64,000 bases of DNA from Thiopseudomonas sp964394445 (GCA_964394445.1 CAYMXO010000001.1:1-64000); one strand, 5' to 3'; shown: positions 52,429 to 62,192, numbered from the stretch's first letter. Notes: generated by a model not told the origin, from the sequence alone. Numbers and translations: made by a program.

Positions 52429-54443
52429 GCAAGCTGCAACGGTTTGATGCCATACCACGCAATGCCTTGCTTTGGCTGCTGATTGCCCAGGTATTGGTCA
52501 TTGCACCGCATCTGCTGCATATCCCGGTGTGGATTGCCGGGCTCTGGCTGGTCTGCGCCATTTGGCGGGTGCAGGTATACCGGACCCGCTGGGGCCTGCC
52601 GCGACCGGTGGTCAAGCTGGCAATGATGAGCAGCGCAGCCTTTGCCGTTTACCTCAGCCGCGGCAGCCTGATCGGACTGGATGCCGGCGTGGCCCTGCTG
52701 ATCACCGCATTTACCTTGAAGCTGGTGGAGCTGCGCAGCCGGCGGGATGCCCTGGTGCTGGTATTTCTTGGTTTTTTCGCTGTGGTAACCAGCTATCTGT
52801 ATTACGACAGCCTGCTTGCAGCACTCTATTCTTTATTGCCGGTTGCCGCGATGCTGGCGGCCTGGTCCGGTTTGCAGCAGGGCAACAGTGGCATGAGCCT
52901 AAAGACCAGCCTGGGGCTTGCCGTGCGTTTGCTGGGCCAGGCTATCCCGCTGGCATTGCTGCTGTTTGTTTTCTTTCCCCGCATGGAACCATTGTGGAGC
53001 CTGCCGCAGCCCGGCGAGAAAGGCAAAACCGGCCTGTCCAGCCAGATGTCACCAGGCGATATTGCCGAATTGAGCCAGTCCACGGAACTGGCCTTTCGCG
53101 CTACCTTTGAGGGCGACATCCCGCCTAAAAACCAGCTCTACTGGCGTGCCCTGACCATGCCATTGTTTGATGGTCGCAGCTGGCGTATGGCCAGTTTCGG
53201 CACCGATTTGTTGCCCGGGCGCTGGCGCAAGCAGGGGGCGTCCCAGGCGTACAGCGTCATCATGCAGCCAAGCCGGCAGTCCTGGCTGTTCAGCCTCGAC
53301 ATCAGTGAAAGCCGCCAGGACGACATCCGCACGCTGGGGGATTTTCGCCTGCAGCGCAGCCGTCCGGTATACCGCACCTATATGTACCGTGCCGAGGCAT
53401 GGCCGCAAGCCGTGGCCGAGCCCGTGCTGTCGGCTGCCGGGCGGCGACACAACCTGCAGCTGCCGCGCACCGGCAATCCGCGCACCCGCGAGTGGGCACG
53501 CCAGCTGCGTGAAGAGCATACCGACAGTCGCCAACTGGTTACTGCCATGCTGCAACACTTCAACCGGCAGCCGTATCACTACACATTGAAACCGCCATTG
53601 CTGGGTGAAAACAGTATCGACGAATTCATGTTTGATACCCGGCGTGGTTTTTGTGAGCACTATTCCAGTGCCATGACCTTTGCCTTGCGTGCAGCGGGAA
53701 TTCCGGCGCGCGTTGTGACCGGCTATCAGGGTGGTGAAATCAACACCGCCGGCAACTACGTGCAGGTGCGGCAAATGGATGCCCATGCCTGGGTTGAATA
53801 CTGGCTGCCGGGCATTGGCTGGCAACGGGCCGACCCCACATTTCAGGTGGCTCCGGAACGAATTGAGCTGGGGCTGGAAGATGCCCTTAAAGATGAAGTG
53901 GCCCAACTGGAGAGCGGTTTGTTCTCGCCCCTGCGTTATCGCCACATTGCCTGGGCCAACCGCTTGCGTCTGGGCTGGGAAAACCTCAACCATGGCTGGC
54001 AGGTGAGGGTGCTGGGTTACCAGCGTGACAGTCAGCAGGCCTGGTTGCGGCAGCTGTTCGGTACGGTTGACTGGCAGCAGATTGGCATTGGTCTGGTCAG
54101 TGCTTTGGCCGTGTTGCTGGGCCTGCTGGCCCTCGTCATCATCAAGCCCTGGCAGGAAAGACCGGAGCCGGCTCTGCGTTTGCTGCGCAGCTTTGACCGG
54201 CTGATGTCACGTCAGGGGTTGTCTCGCGAGCCACAGGAAGGCCTGCAGGATTACCAGCAGCGTGCAGCGCTGTTGCTGCAAACCCGGCAGGCACGGCAAC
54301 TGGAGAACTTTGTACTGGCTTACCAACAATTACAGTACGCCAACCGGGGTGACATTGCGCAGGTACGACATGCCTTGCAACAGCTACGTCGGGGCATGCC
54401 CAGGCGGCGTTTACGCCCGGAAGCGAAGCCTTGTGAACCATAA
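52425..54443 (+). CDS. tgpA: TgpA-type periplasmic transglutaminase
   Basis: 672-residue inner-membrane protein of the DUF3488/transglutaminase-like class. N-terminal helices (residues about 15-190), a periplasmic transglutaminase core with Cys410 (RRGFCEHYSSAM), His454 (QMDAHAWVEYW) and Asp470 (WQRADPTF), then one more helix (about 545-570, IGIGLVSALAVLLGLLALV) and a DUF4129-like C-terminus. TgpA is essential in P. aeruginosa and thought to act on the envelope. Substrate unknown. Overlaps DUF58 by four bases. Confidence 0.93.
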   Translation: MSKLQRFDAIPRNALLWLLIAQVLVIAPHLLHIPVWIAGLWLVCAIWRVQVYRTRWGLPRPVVKLAMMSSAAFAVYLSRGSLIGLDAGVALLITAFTLKLVELRSRRDALVLVFLGFFAVVTSYLYYDSLLAALYSLLPVAAMLAAWSGLQQGNSGMSLKTSLGLAVRLLGQAIPLALLLFVFFPRMEPLWSLPQPGEKGKTGLSSQMSPGDIAELSQSTELAFRATFEGDIPPKNQLYWRALTMPLFDGRSWRMASFGTDLLPGRWRKQGASQAYSVIMQPSRQSWLFSLDISESRQDDIRTLGDFRLQRSRPVYRTYMYRAEAWPQAVAEPVLSAAGRRHNLQLPRTGNPRTREWARQLREEHTDSRQLVTAMLQHFNRQPYHYTLKPPLLGENSIDEFMFDTRRGFCEHYSSAMTFALRAAGIPARVVTGYQGGEINTAGNYVQVRQMDAHAWVEYWLPGIGWQRADPTFQVAPERIELGLEDALKDEVAQLESGLFSPLRYRHIAWANRLRLGWENLNHGWQVRVLGYQRDSQQAWLRQLFGTVDWQQIGIGLVSALAVLLGLLALVIIKPWQERPEPALRLLRSFDRLMSRQGLSREPQEGLQDYQQRAALLLQTRQARQLENFVLAYQQLQYANRGDIAQVRHALQQLRRGMPRRRLRPEAKPCEP

Positions 54444-54461
54444 CAAGTGACCATTGAGCTT

Positions 54462-54854
54462 TTATCCGGCGTGCTGGCCCCGTTTTGACCGGCCTTTGCG
54501 ATAATTCCATGCCAACACCAGTAGCGCAGCCAGTGCAATGCCGGCCCAGTTGGCATAGATGTCTCCCCAGCTGAAGCTGCGTGTTTCCGGATTCAGCCAG
54601 CTTTGCAGCAGCTCGCTGGCGGCTGCCAGCAAGCCAAGACCAATCCAGAGCAGCCAGCCGGGCATGCGGCGACAGGCGGCACGGGCGAGCAGGGCCAACA
54701 GGGTGAAACCGGCTGCATGCATCAGCTTGTCTGAAACGGTATTGGTAATGAACTCCGGCGGAGCGGCCGGGCGCAGTAACCCATAGACTAACGCCAGCAT
54801 ATAAAGCGCAAACACTATCCATACCAGCCAGCCCCTGTTTTTTTGCTGTACCAC
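54462..54854 (-). CDS. VanZ family membrane protein
   Basis: 130-residue protein with about four hydrophobic helices. VanZ-like motifs are SDKLMHAAGFTLLALLA and ELLQSWLNPETRSFSWGDIYANWAG. VanZ-type proteins are linked to teicoplanin tolerance in some bacteria, but in gammaproteobacteria the role is unknown. I use GTG 54854, 5 bases after AGAGAGG; the frame is open back to 54953 without such a site. Converges on tgpA with an 18-bp gap. Confidence 0.85.
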   Translation of the reverse strand: MVQQKNRGWLVWIVFALYMLALVYGLLRPAAPPEFITNTVSDKLMHAAGFTLLALLARAACRRMPGWLLWIGLGLLAAASELLQSWLNPETRSFSWGDIYANWAGIALAALLVLAWNYRKGRSKRGQHAG

Positions 54855-55025
54855 CTGCACCTCTCTGCCTGATTGAAAAACCAATGCATCATACGCCAGA
54901 CAAAAAATCGCTTCATCTGCTACAGCTACGGCATGCCTGGGCGTTGCCGGCACCGCTCTTGCATGTTTCCCGTACTACCAACATAATGCTATTCAATTTT
55001 ATTAAATGTCTGGCGGGAAACTTTG

Positions 55026-56045
55026 GTGAGCAAGATTTTTTCGGTTTTTGGCGGCCTGATTGCCATTGCAGCGGGTACTCTGGCCATGGCCCAGGCAGCC
55101 GAACTGGCCACGGTTCAGCGATTGGCTGTAGCAACCAGTGCCGGCTATGACGGCAGCATCGAGGCGGTTACCGAAACCCGCATGGCAGCCCAGGTACCGG
55201 GCCTGATCAAGCAGGTGCTGGTAAAGGCCGGGCAACCGGTCAGTCAGGGGCAGTTGCTGCTGGAAATCGATGCCAGCCAGGCCAGACAACAACAGGCCGC
55301 ACTACAGGCCCAGTCCGAAGCGACACGCGCGCAGCTGCTGTCGCTTGAGCAGGAACTCAAGCGACAGCAGCAATTGTTTGCCCAGGGTTATATAAGCAAG
55401 GGGGCGCTGGAGCGCATTGAAGCCGAACAGCAGGCGACCCGTGCCCGGCTTGCTGCCCAGCAGGCCCAGACACGGGCTGCCGCGGTGCAAACCGGTTTTT
55501 TCCGCATCACCGCTCCTTACGACGGCATCCTGATTGATGTGCCTGCCATGCAGGGCGACATGGCCATGCCGGGCATGCTGCTATTGTCGCTGTTTGAGCC
55601 GGCAGCCTTGCGTGTGGGAGTATCAGTTCCGGTCAGCGCGTTGCCACCCGGTGAAATGGACAGCAGCCAGCTGCGTGTACTGCAAGGCAACCGCGAACTC
55701 GCAATCACCCGTGTACAGCGCCTGCCAACTGCAGATGCCGGCTCGCAAAGCGTACGCCTGCGCCTGGACCTTGAGCCCGGCGTACCTGTGCTGCCCGGGC
55801 AAGCGGTCAAGGTCCAGTTGCTGCGGGCGGGCCTGACTGACGACAAGCGCCTGTTTGTGCCGGCGGCCGCCATCGTGCGCCGCGCCGAGCTGACAGGCGT
55901 ATATGTGCACAGCCCCCGTCAAAACGCACCGTTACTGCGCCAGGTGCGCCTTGGTGGTGTTGAGGGCAACCTGCACGAAGTGCTGAGCGGATTGGCGGAA
56001 GGGGAGCAGGTCTATCTGGACCCGCATGCCGTCAGCAAGGAGTAA
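55026..56045 (+). CDS. RND efflux periplasmic adaptor (membrane fusion protein)
   Basis: 339-residue adaptor. N-terminal signal-like segment (FSVFGGLIAIAAGTLAMAQA), biotinyl-lipoyl half VPGLIKQVLVKAGQPVSQGQ, a coiled-coil hairpin rich in Gln/Ala/Arg (about 85-150) and second lipoyl half FFRITAPYDGILIDVPAMQGD, then beta-barrel and membrane-proximal domains. It bridges the RND pump and TolC encoded downstream. GTG 55026 is preferred; TTG 55023 is also open. The permease starts 4 bp after it. Confidence 0.92.
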   Translation: MSKIFSVFGGLIAIAAGTLAMAQAAELATVQRLAVATSAGYDGSIEAVTETRMAAQVPGLIKQVLVKAGQPVSQGQLLLEIDASQARQQQAALQAQSEATRAQLLSLEQELKRQQQLFAQGYISKGALERIEAEQQATRARLAAQQAQTRAAAVQTGFFRITAPYDGILIDVPAMQGDMAMPGMLLLSLFEPAALRVGVSVPVSALPPGEMDSSQLRVLQGNRELAITRVQRLPTADAGSQSVRLRLDLEPGVPVLPGQAVKVQLLRAGLTDDKRLFVPAAAIVRRAELTGVYVHSPRQNAPLLRQVRLGGVEGNLHEVLSGLAEGEQVYLDPHAVSKE

Positions 56046-56048
56046 GAC

Positions 56049-59000
56049 ATGCAGCCTCTGGGTATTTCCGGCCGCATTGCTGCGGCTTTTCAGGCATCCC
56101 CCATTACACCCCTGCTGGCTTTGCTGGCCCTGTTGATGGGCCTGTTTGCGGTGATCGTCACGCCGCAGGAAGAAGAGCCACAAATCAACGTCACCATGGC
56201 CAACGTGATCATTCCGTTTCCCGGTGCTGCCGTGCGCGATGTGGAAAGCATGGTGGCGATACCGGCCGAGCAGGTATTGTCACAGATGGCCGGTGTTGAG
56301 CATGTGATGTCGGCTTCACAACCTGGCGTGGCCGTGATTACCGTGCAGTTTGAAGTGGGCGTGACCCGCAACGACGCACTGGTCAAACTGCACGACACCC
56401 TGCGCTCCAATGAAGACTGGCTGCCCCGTGATCTGGGCGTACTGGAGCCGATTACCCGGCCGATGGGCATTGATGATGTGCCCATCGCGGCGGTCACCCT
56501 GTACAACCGCAACCCGGACGTTGGCGCCTATGATCTGGAGCGCATTGCGCACAGCATCGAGGTTGAACTCAAGCGTGTGCCCGGTACCCGCGAGGTCAAA
56601 ACCATCGGTGGCCCGGGCCGTGTGGTGCGGGTCGATCTGCAACCTGACCGCTTAAGCACCGTCGGGCTGACCATCAATGATCTGCGCATGGCGCTGAAGT
56701 CCGCCAACCTTGGACTGCCGTCTGGCGAGCTGATCAGCGGCAACCGTGCGGTGCAGATCGAAGCCGGCCGTTTTTTGCATAACGCCAGGGAAGTTGCCGA
56801 ACTGGTGGTGGGCGTGCACCAGGGCAGGGCGGTCTATCTGGGTGATGTGGCCGAAGTCAGTGAAGGTCCTTTGCCGGCACGCAACTATGTGCGTTTCGGC
56901 ACGGCCGGAGAACATGCCGACAACTTTCCAGCGGTCACGCTGACCGTAACCAAAAAGCCCGGTGAAAACGCCATTGATGTCTCCGAAGGCGTGATGGCGC
57001 GCATGGCCGAGCTGCACAACACCCTGATTCCCCATGATGTCGAGGTGGTGGAAACCCGTGACTACGGCGCAACCGCCAACGAGAAAGCCCGCCAGCTGAT
57101 CCAGAAACTGATCTTCGCCACCCTGTCGGTGGTGGCGCTGGTGTTCTTTGCGCTGGGCCGGCGCGAAGCGGCCATCCTCGGTGTAGCGGTCGGCCTGACC
57201 CTGGCCGCGACCCTGTTTGCTTCCTGGGCCTGGGGTTTTACCCTGAACCGGGTATCGCTGTTTGCGCTGATTTTTTCCATCGGCATTCTGGTCGATGACG
57301 CCATTGTGGTGGTGGAGAATATTCACCGTCACATGCAGTTGCACCCGGGCAAAAAACTGATGAACATCATCCCGCCAGCAGTGGACGAAGTGGGCGGCCC
57401 GACCATTCTGGCCACCTTTACCGTGATTGCCGCGCTGTTGCCCATGGCTTTTGTCAGTGGCCTGATGGGGCCTTACATGAGCCCGATTCCCATCAATGCC
57501 AGCATGGGCATGGTCTTGTCGCTGGCGATTGCCTTTACCCTGACCCCCTGGCTGGCACGCCTGTGGCTGAAAACCCATGATGGCAGTGAAACACCAACAG
57601 CAAAAACCAAACAGGGCCGCTTGCCGGCTTTGCTGACCCGACTCTTTACCGCTATTTTTCGCCCGTTTCTGGATGCAAAAAAAGGCGTGCGCAACCGCTT
57701 TTTTCTGGGACTGGGCGTCATGGGGCTGATTGCCGTTTCCATGGCGCTGCCGGTCACCGGACTGGTGTTGCTGAAAATGCTGCCCTTTGACAACAAGTCC
57801 GAGTTTCAGGTGGTCGTGGACATGCCAGCCGGTACGCCGCTGGAGCAAACACAGGCAGTGCTGAACGAACTGGGCGCTTATCTGGCCACGGTGCCGGAAG
57901 TCACCAACTACCAGACCTATGCCGGCACCGCTTCGCCAATCAACTTCAATGGCCTGGTGCGCCAGTATTACCTGCGCAGTGCCAGCGAGAGCGGCGACAT
58001 TCAGGTCAACCTGGTACACAAAAGCGAGCGCAAACAGCAAAGCCATGCCATTGCTACCCGCGTGCGGCCTGAGCTGCAACGCATCGGTCAGGCCTTCGGC
58101 GCCAACGTCAAGGTCGTGGAGGTACCACCGGGTCCGCCGGTGCAGGCACCCATTGTGGCCGAAATTTACGGTCCCACCTTTGCAGGGCGCAAGGCGGTCG
58201 GTGATGCGGTACTGGCGGCTTTGCAGGGCATCGACGGCGTAGTGGATATTGATGACAGTGCGATTGCCGATGCACCACGCAAGTTGCTGGTGATTGACCG
58301 CAGCAAAGCCAGCCAGCTGGGCGTGTCACAGGCAGATATCGTTGCCACGTTACGCGCCGGACTGCATGGTGAAGATGCCGCCTGGCTGCATGATGGCAGC
58401 AAGTATCCGGCCTCTGCCTATCTGCAGCTCAAGCCCGAACTGCATGGCGACCTGGACGCGCTGTTGCAACTGAAGGTGCGCAGCATGGGCGGTGCGCTGA
58501 TCAGCATTGGCGAGCTGGTACAAATCAGCGATACCCGCCGTGAGCAGCCCATATTCCATAAAGACCTGTTGCCCGTACACTTCGTTACTGCCGACATGGC
58601 CGGCAAGGTCGACAGCCCGTTGTACGGCATGTTCTGGTCACGCGGCAGCATCAAGCAGATTGCTACGCCAGCCGGCACGCCGCTTGACGAATACTTTATC
58701 AATCAGCCCAGCGATCCCTGGCGCAACTATGCACTGAAGTGGGACGGCGAATGGCAGATTACCTATGAAACTTTCCGTGACATGGGCGCAGCCTATGCCG
58801 TGGGCATTTTGCTGATTTATCTGCTGGTAGTGGCGCATTTCTCGTCCTATCTGACCCCGCTGGTGATCATGGCACCCATCCCGCTGACCATCATTGGCGT
58901 CATGCCGGGGCATGCGTTGCTCGGCATGCAGTTCACCGCCACCAGCATGATCGGCATGATCGCACTGGCCGGCATCATCGTGCGCAACTCGATTTTGCTG

Positions 59001-59282
59001 GTGGACTTCATCAACCTGCAGCTCAAGGCCGGTCAAAGTTTTGAGCAGGCCGTGGTCAACTCGGCCATCACCCGGGCCCAGCCCATCGTACTGACAGGTC
59101 TGGCCGCCATGCTGGGTGCGCTCTTTATTCTGGACGATCCGATTTTCAACGGCCTGGCCATTTCGCTGATCTTTGGCGTGCTGGTCTCGACCGTGCTCAC
59201 TCTGGTGGTGATCCCGCTGCTGTATTACGCCGCCTACCGCAACAGACTCTACAAAATCATTCCGCAAGGAGAAAAATCATGA
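56049..59282 (+). CDS. RND efflux permease
   Basis: 1077-residue proton-driven inner-membrane pump. Twelve helices with two large periplasmic loops. The helix-4 proton relay is visible as Asp416-Asp417 in IGILVDDAIVVVENIHRHM. NVTMANVIIPFPGAAVRDVE is the porter start, and the C-terminal repeat has GMIALAGIIVRNSILLVDF. Sequence resembles the broad-substrate HAE/AcrB-like branch but the substrate cannot be read; heavy-metal exporter signatures were not seen. It overlaps the DUF2892 start by four bases. Confidence 0.94.
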   Translation: MQPLGISGRIAAAFQASPITPLLALLALLMGLFAVIVTPQEEEPQINVTMANVIIPFPGAAVRDVESMVAIPAEQVLSQMAGVEHVMSASQPGVAVITVQFEVGVTRNDALVKLHDTLRSNEDWLPRDLGVLEPITRPMGIDDVPIAAVTLYNRNPDVGAYDLERIAHSIEVELKRVPGTREVKTIGGPGRVVRVDLQPDRLSTVGLTINDLRMALKSANLGLPSGELISGNRAVQIEAGRFLHNAREVAELVVGVHQGRAVYLGDVAEVSEGPLPARNYVRFGTAGEHADNFPAVTLTVTKKPGENAIDVSEGVMARMAELHNTLIPHDVEVVETRDYGATANEKARQLIQKLIFATLSVVALVFFALGRREAAILGVAVGLTLAATLFASWAWGFTLNRVSLFALIFSIGILVDDAIVVVENIHRHMQLHPGKKLMNIIPPAVDEVGGPTILATFTVIAALLPMAFVSGLMGPYMSPIPINASMGMVLSLAIAFTLTPWLARLWLKTHDGSETPTAKTKQGRLPALLTRLFTAIFRPFLDAKKGVRNRFFLGLGVMGLIAVSMALPVTGLVLLKMLPFDNKSEFQVVVDMPAGTPLEQTQAVLNELGAYLATVPEVTNYQTYAGTASPINFNGLVRQYYLRSASESGDIQVNLVHKSERKQQSHAIATRVRPELQRIGQAFGANVKVVEVPPGPPVQAPIVAEIYGPTFAGRKAVGDAVLAALQGIDGVVDIDDSAIADAPRKLLVIDRSKASQLGVSQADIVATLRAGLHGEDAAWLHDGSKYPASAYLQLKPELHGDLDALLQLKVRSMGGALISIGELVQISDTRREQPIFHKDLLPVHFVTADMAGKVDSPLYGMFWSRGSIKQIATPAGTPLDEYFINQPSDPWRNYALKWDGEWQITYETFRDMGAAYAVGILLIYLLVVAHFSSYLTPLVIMAPIPLTIIGVMPGHALLGMQFTATSMIGMIALAGIIVRNSILLVDFINLQLKAGQSFEQAVVNSAITRAQPIVLTGLAAMLGALFILDDPIFNGLAISLIFGVLVSTVLTLVVIPLLYYAAYRNRLYKIIPQGEKS

Positions 59283-59488
59283 CTTCATGGCAACTGGTTC
59301 GTGTCATCGCCGGTATTTTCATTGTCGCCACCCTGGCACTGGGGGCGCCCTCCAGCCCGTTTTTTGTCAACGAATGGTTTCTGGCTTTCACCCTGTTTGT
59401 CGGTGCCAACATCCTGCAAAGCGGCCTGACCCGCTGGTGCCTGATGGAAACCATCATGCGCAAACTTGGCCTGAAGCCGGGCTGCTAA
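59279..59488 (+). CDS. DUF2892 family small membrane protein
   Basis: 69-residue protein with two hydrophobic helices (LVRVIAGIFIVATLALG and FLAFTLFVGANILQSGL) and a conserved-looking C-terminus with TRWCLMETIMRKLGLK, matching the YgaP-like transmembrane domain DUF2892. It begins inside the RND pump stop codon (ATGA) and lies before the TolC gene, so it may be an accessory to the pump. No rhodanese domain is present. Confidence 0.88.
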   Translation: MTSWQLVRVIAGIFIVATLALGAPSSPFFVNEWFLAFTLFVGANILQSGLTRWCLMETIMRKLGLKPGC

Positions 59489-59640
59489 GGGAAGGCTGGA
59501 TAACTGGCAACCGTCTTCAGCACTTCTTTGGGTTCTGCAAGGCATCCCGCCATTGCTGCACGTGCCGGGGCAGAGACTTGCGAAGTTCCGGGACAGCATG
59601 CAACAAAGCAGGTGCCGGTATTTCACTGACAGGTAACAAA

Positions 59641-61023
59641 ATGCGTTTGATCAAACATTCCATGGCCGGGCTGGCTTTGGCCGTTGGCATGACCGGGAGC
59701 CTGGCCTGGGCGCAGCCGCTGGATTTGCTGCAAACCTGGCAGCTCGCTATCGGGCAGGATCCCGAATACCGCGCCCGACAAGCTGAAGCCAGTGCCGGCG
59801 CCACACAAGGCGATCAGGCGCGCAGCTTGTGGTTGCCGACGCTGGGTGCCAGTGCAACTGCAGGGCGGGGCGGGTACAAGAGCAGCAGCCAGGGTGCCAA
59901 CTTCAAAACACCAAACATGGGTTCGGAAGACCGGGTGGAGTTCAACAACTCGATCACCGGAGGCAACCTGCGTGCCTACGAAATTGGCCTGAAGCAACCG
60001 ATCATCAGCCGTGAACGGCTGGCGCAAAGCCGGCAGCTGAAACTCGGCAGTGAAATGGCCGGGCTGCAATGGCAACACGCCCGCCAGCAACTGATCCTGA
60101 AGAGCGCGCAACGCTATTTTGACGTATTGATTGCACGCCAGGCAGAACAGCTGCTGACCGCCCAGCACGAACTGGCGCAGCGGGTCGAACAGGAAAACCG
60201 CAGCCGTTTTGAACTGGGTGACCGGCCGGTGACCGATACCCACGAAGCCACTGCGCAAGCGCGCAGCCTGCAGGCGCAGCTGATACAGGCCCGCATGCAG
60301 CTGGAGCTGGCAGAAGCCGCTTTTACCGATCTGACCGGAGCCGTGGCCGTCAATCTGCAACCGTTCCCGCTGGATAGCGGGCTGGCAGTACCGGAGCCAG
60401 GCGCTTTACAACAATGGCTGGACGACGCATTGCAACACAACCCCGGGATCCTGATGCAAGACAAGGGCGAGCATATTGCCCGTGAGGAAATTGCCCAATA
60501 CTCCAGCTGGAAAAGCCCGACACTGGACCTGGTTGGCCGTCTGGCCCATGAGAAACTGGACGGCAGCGGCCGCTATGGCCCGGCGCTGAACAAGGCCGAT
60601 GACTGGATGTTGGGCGTACAGCTCAATGTGCCGATTTTTACCGGCGGCTACCGCAGCGCGAAGCACAGGCAGGCGCAATACAGCCATGAACAGGCTGTGG
60701 CGGATGGCCAGGCGCTGCGCCAGAAGGTGCAGCAACAGGTGCGCGCAGCCTGGCATGCGGTGCAGGCCAGCAGCAGCCAGATCAGCGCGCTGCAGGAGGC
60801 CCTGCATGCCAGCAGCCAGCGGGCGGCTGCGACCCGGCTGGGCGTACGTCTGGGTGACAAGACCACCCTGGAGCAGCTGGATGCCGACAATCAGCAAACC
60901 GTCGTACAGATTGATTTGCTGCGAGCCAAAGTCGCCCTGATTGTGCACCAGCTGCAACTGGCAGCACTGGCGGGTGCACTGGACGAACAACATCTGGCGC
61001 AGGCCAATCAGTACTTGCGCTAA
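59641..61023 (+). CDS. TolC family outer-membrane protein
   Basis: 460-residue outer-membrane channel. Signal peptide (MAGLALAVGMTGSLAWA, cleavage after about residue 25), then two similar halves of long helices and strands (LILKSAQRYFDVLIARQAEQ in the first; QQVRAAWHAVQASSSQISAL in the second). LNVPIFTGGYRSAKHRQAQ is the second strand-helix motif of TolC. ATG 59641 is chosen for the signal peptide; the frame is open back to 59287. It completes the adaptor-pump-TolC set. Confidence 0.93.
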   Translation: MRLIKHSMAGLALAVGMTGSLAWAQPLDLLQTWQLAIGQDPEYRARQAEASAGATQGDQARSLWLPTLGASATAGRGGYKSSSQGANFKTPNMGSEDRVEFNNSITGGNLRAYEIGLKQPIISRERLAQSRQLKLGSEMAGLQWQHARQQLILKSAQRYFDVLIARQAEQLLTAQHELAQRVEQENRSRFELGDRPVTDTHEATAQARSLQAQLIQARMQLELAEAAFTDLTGAVAVNLQPFPLDSGLAVPEPGALQQWLDDALQHNPGILMQDKGEHIAREEIAQYSSWKSPTLDLVGRLAHEKLDGSGRYGPALNKADDWMLGVQLNVPIFTGGYRSAKHRQAQYSHEQAVADGQALRQKVQQQVRAAWHAVQASSSQISALQEALHASSQRAAATRLGVRLGDKTTLEQLDADNQQTVVQIDLLRAKVALIVHQLQLAALAGALDEQHLAQANQYLR

Positions 61024-61050
61024 GTCATGGTCCAACAACCGGGCAACCTG

Positions 61051-61067
61051 GCCCGCAAGGCGGGTTT
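61051..61067 (+). terminator. Short hairpin after TolC gene
   Basis: cccgc (61052-61056) pairs with gcggg (61060-61064), followed by TTT, 28 bp past the TolC stop. A weak intrinsic terminator candidate; a second small inverted repeat cccgg/ccggg lies near 61102-61113. Confidence 0.4.
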
Positions 61068-61189
61068 GCATTATGGCGGGTGTGAACATGGCGGCATTCA
61101 ATGCCCGGCCCCGGGCGCGAAGATATAAGCGCCTACAAAAAATAATACTTTCACGCTAACATGTGCGGCCAATTTCTCCGGTAGCCGTC

Positions 61190-61585
61190 ATGCAGTTCAC
61201 CCTGGTTGTTTCATCGTCTCCGCAGGATCCTGCCAGTCGCAGGGCGCTGTGCTTTGCCCGGGCTCTGGTTGAGTCAGGGCATTCACTGCTGCGCGTGTTT
61301 TTTTATCAGGACGGCGTGCATCTGGGCTCGCGCCTGCCGGTGCTGCCGCAGGATGAATACGATGTCACCCGGCAGTGGCAGGAATTCGTGCGTGAGCACC
61401 AGCTGGATGCGGTGGTTTGTGTTGCTGCCGGATTGCGCAGGGGAGTGCTGGATGCGGCGGAGGCCCGGCGCTATGAAAAAGATGCCGACAATCTGGCCGA
61501 AGGCTTTGAGCTCTCCGGGCTGGGCCAGCTGCACGAAGCCATGCAGCAGGCCGATCGCCTGGTGCATTTCAGAGGTGATGCATGA
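61190..61585 (+). CDS. tusD: Sulfurtransferase complex subunit TusD
   Basis: Receives persulfide sulfur from TusA and passes it to TusE for 2-thiouridine at tRNA position 34. 131 residues of the DsrE fold. The active cysteine is Cys77 (DAVVCVAAGLRRGV), and FEVSGLGQL-like FELSGLGQLHEAM closes the protein. ATG 61190 is used; the frame is open from 61163. tusC starts four bases before its end. Confidence 0.95.
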   Translation: MQFTLVVSSSPQDPASRRALCFARALVESGHSLLRVFFYQDGVHLGSRLPVLPQDEYDVTRQWQEFVREHQLDAVVCVAAGLRRGVLDAAEARRYEKDADNLAEGFELSGLGQLHEAMQQADRLVHFRGDA

Positions 61586-61938
61586 AGTCCCTGCTATTGA
61601 TCTCTACCAGCGCACCCTGGTCCGGCCTGGCCGCCCGTGAAACCCTTGACATTGCCCTGGCCGGAGGTGCCTTTGACCTGCCGGTCAGCATGCTGTGGCG
61701 CGACGACGGGGTCTACCAGCTGCTGGACGGCCAGCAGCCTGAAGCCATACAGCAAAAGAACCTGCAGGCACAGCTGTCCGGCTTGCCGCTGTTTGGAATC
61801 GAACAGCTGTACGTCTGCCGCGACAGCCTGCAACAACGTGGCATGACGGCAGGGCAGCTGGCGCTGGATGTGCAGGTGGTAGGCGCAGACGAAATATCCG
61901 CGCTGCTCTGCAGCCATGACCAAACCCTGGTGTTGTAG
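61582..61938 (+). CDS. tusC: Sulfurtransferase complex subunit TusC
   Basis: 118-residue DsrF-like member of the TusBCD heterohexamer. Typical segments are LLISTSAPWSGLAARETLDIAL near the N-terminus and LPLFGIEQLYVCRDSLQQRG. It lacks an obvious catalytic cysteine, as is usual for TusC, which is structural. Overlaps tusD by four bases and ends 2 bp before tusB. Confidence 0.94.
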   Translation: MKSLLLISTSAPWSGLAARETLDIALAGGAFDLPVSMLWRDDGVYQLLDGQQPEAIQQKNLQAQLSGLPLFGIEQLYVCRDSLQQRGMTAGQLALDVQVVGADEISALLCSHDQTLVL

Positions 61939-61940
61939 CA

Positions 61941-62192
61941 ATGAGCACTCTATACCTCGTCAACCGCGCTACGGATCCTGATCAGCTGCTGCCATTGCTG
62001 GCTGCAGGCGACAGCGTACTGCTGTACGGCAACGCTGTACTGAAGCGCGACCTGTCCTGGCCCTGCAAGGTTTATCAGCTGGCCGAGGACATGCAGGCGC
62101 GCGGCCTGCAGGCAACCGTAGAGCAGTGCAGTATCGGCTACCCGGAGTTTGTCGGTCTGGCTGCCAGTCATGAACGGGTTGTGGCATGGTAA
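61941..62192 (+). CDS. tusB: Sulfurtransferase complex subunit TusB
   Basis: 83-residue DsrH-like subunit completing TusBCD. Family features are TLYLVNRATDPDQLLPLLAAGDSVLLYG and a short C-terminal VGLAASHERVVAW. Its last seven bases overlap the tusE start, so translation is coupled. Confidence 0.93.
   Translation: MSTLYLVNRATDPDQLLPLLAAGDSVLLYGNAVLKRDLSWPCKVYQLAEDMQARGLQATVEQCSIGYPEFVGLAASHERVVAW

Noticed and set aside
56652..58079. 475-codon open frame antisense to the RND permease
   Set aside because: No start signal, histidine/glutamine-rich translation typical of antisense frames.
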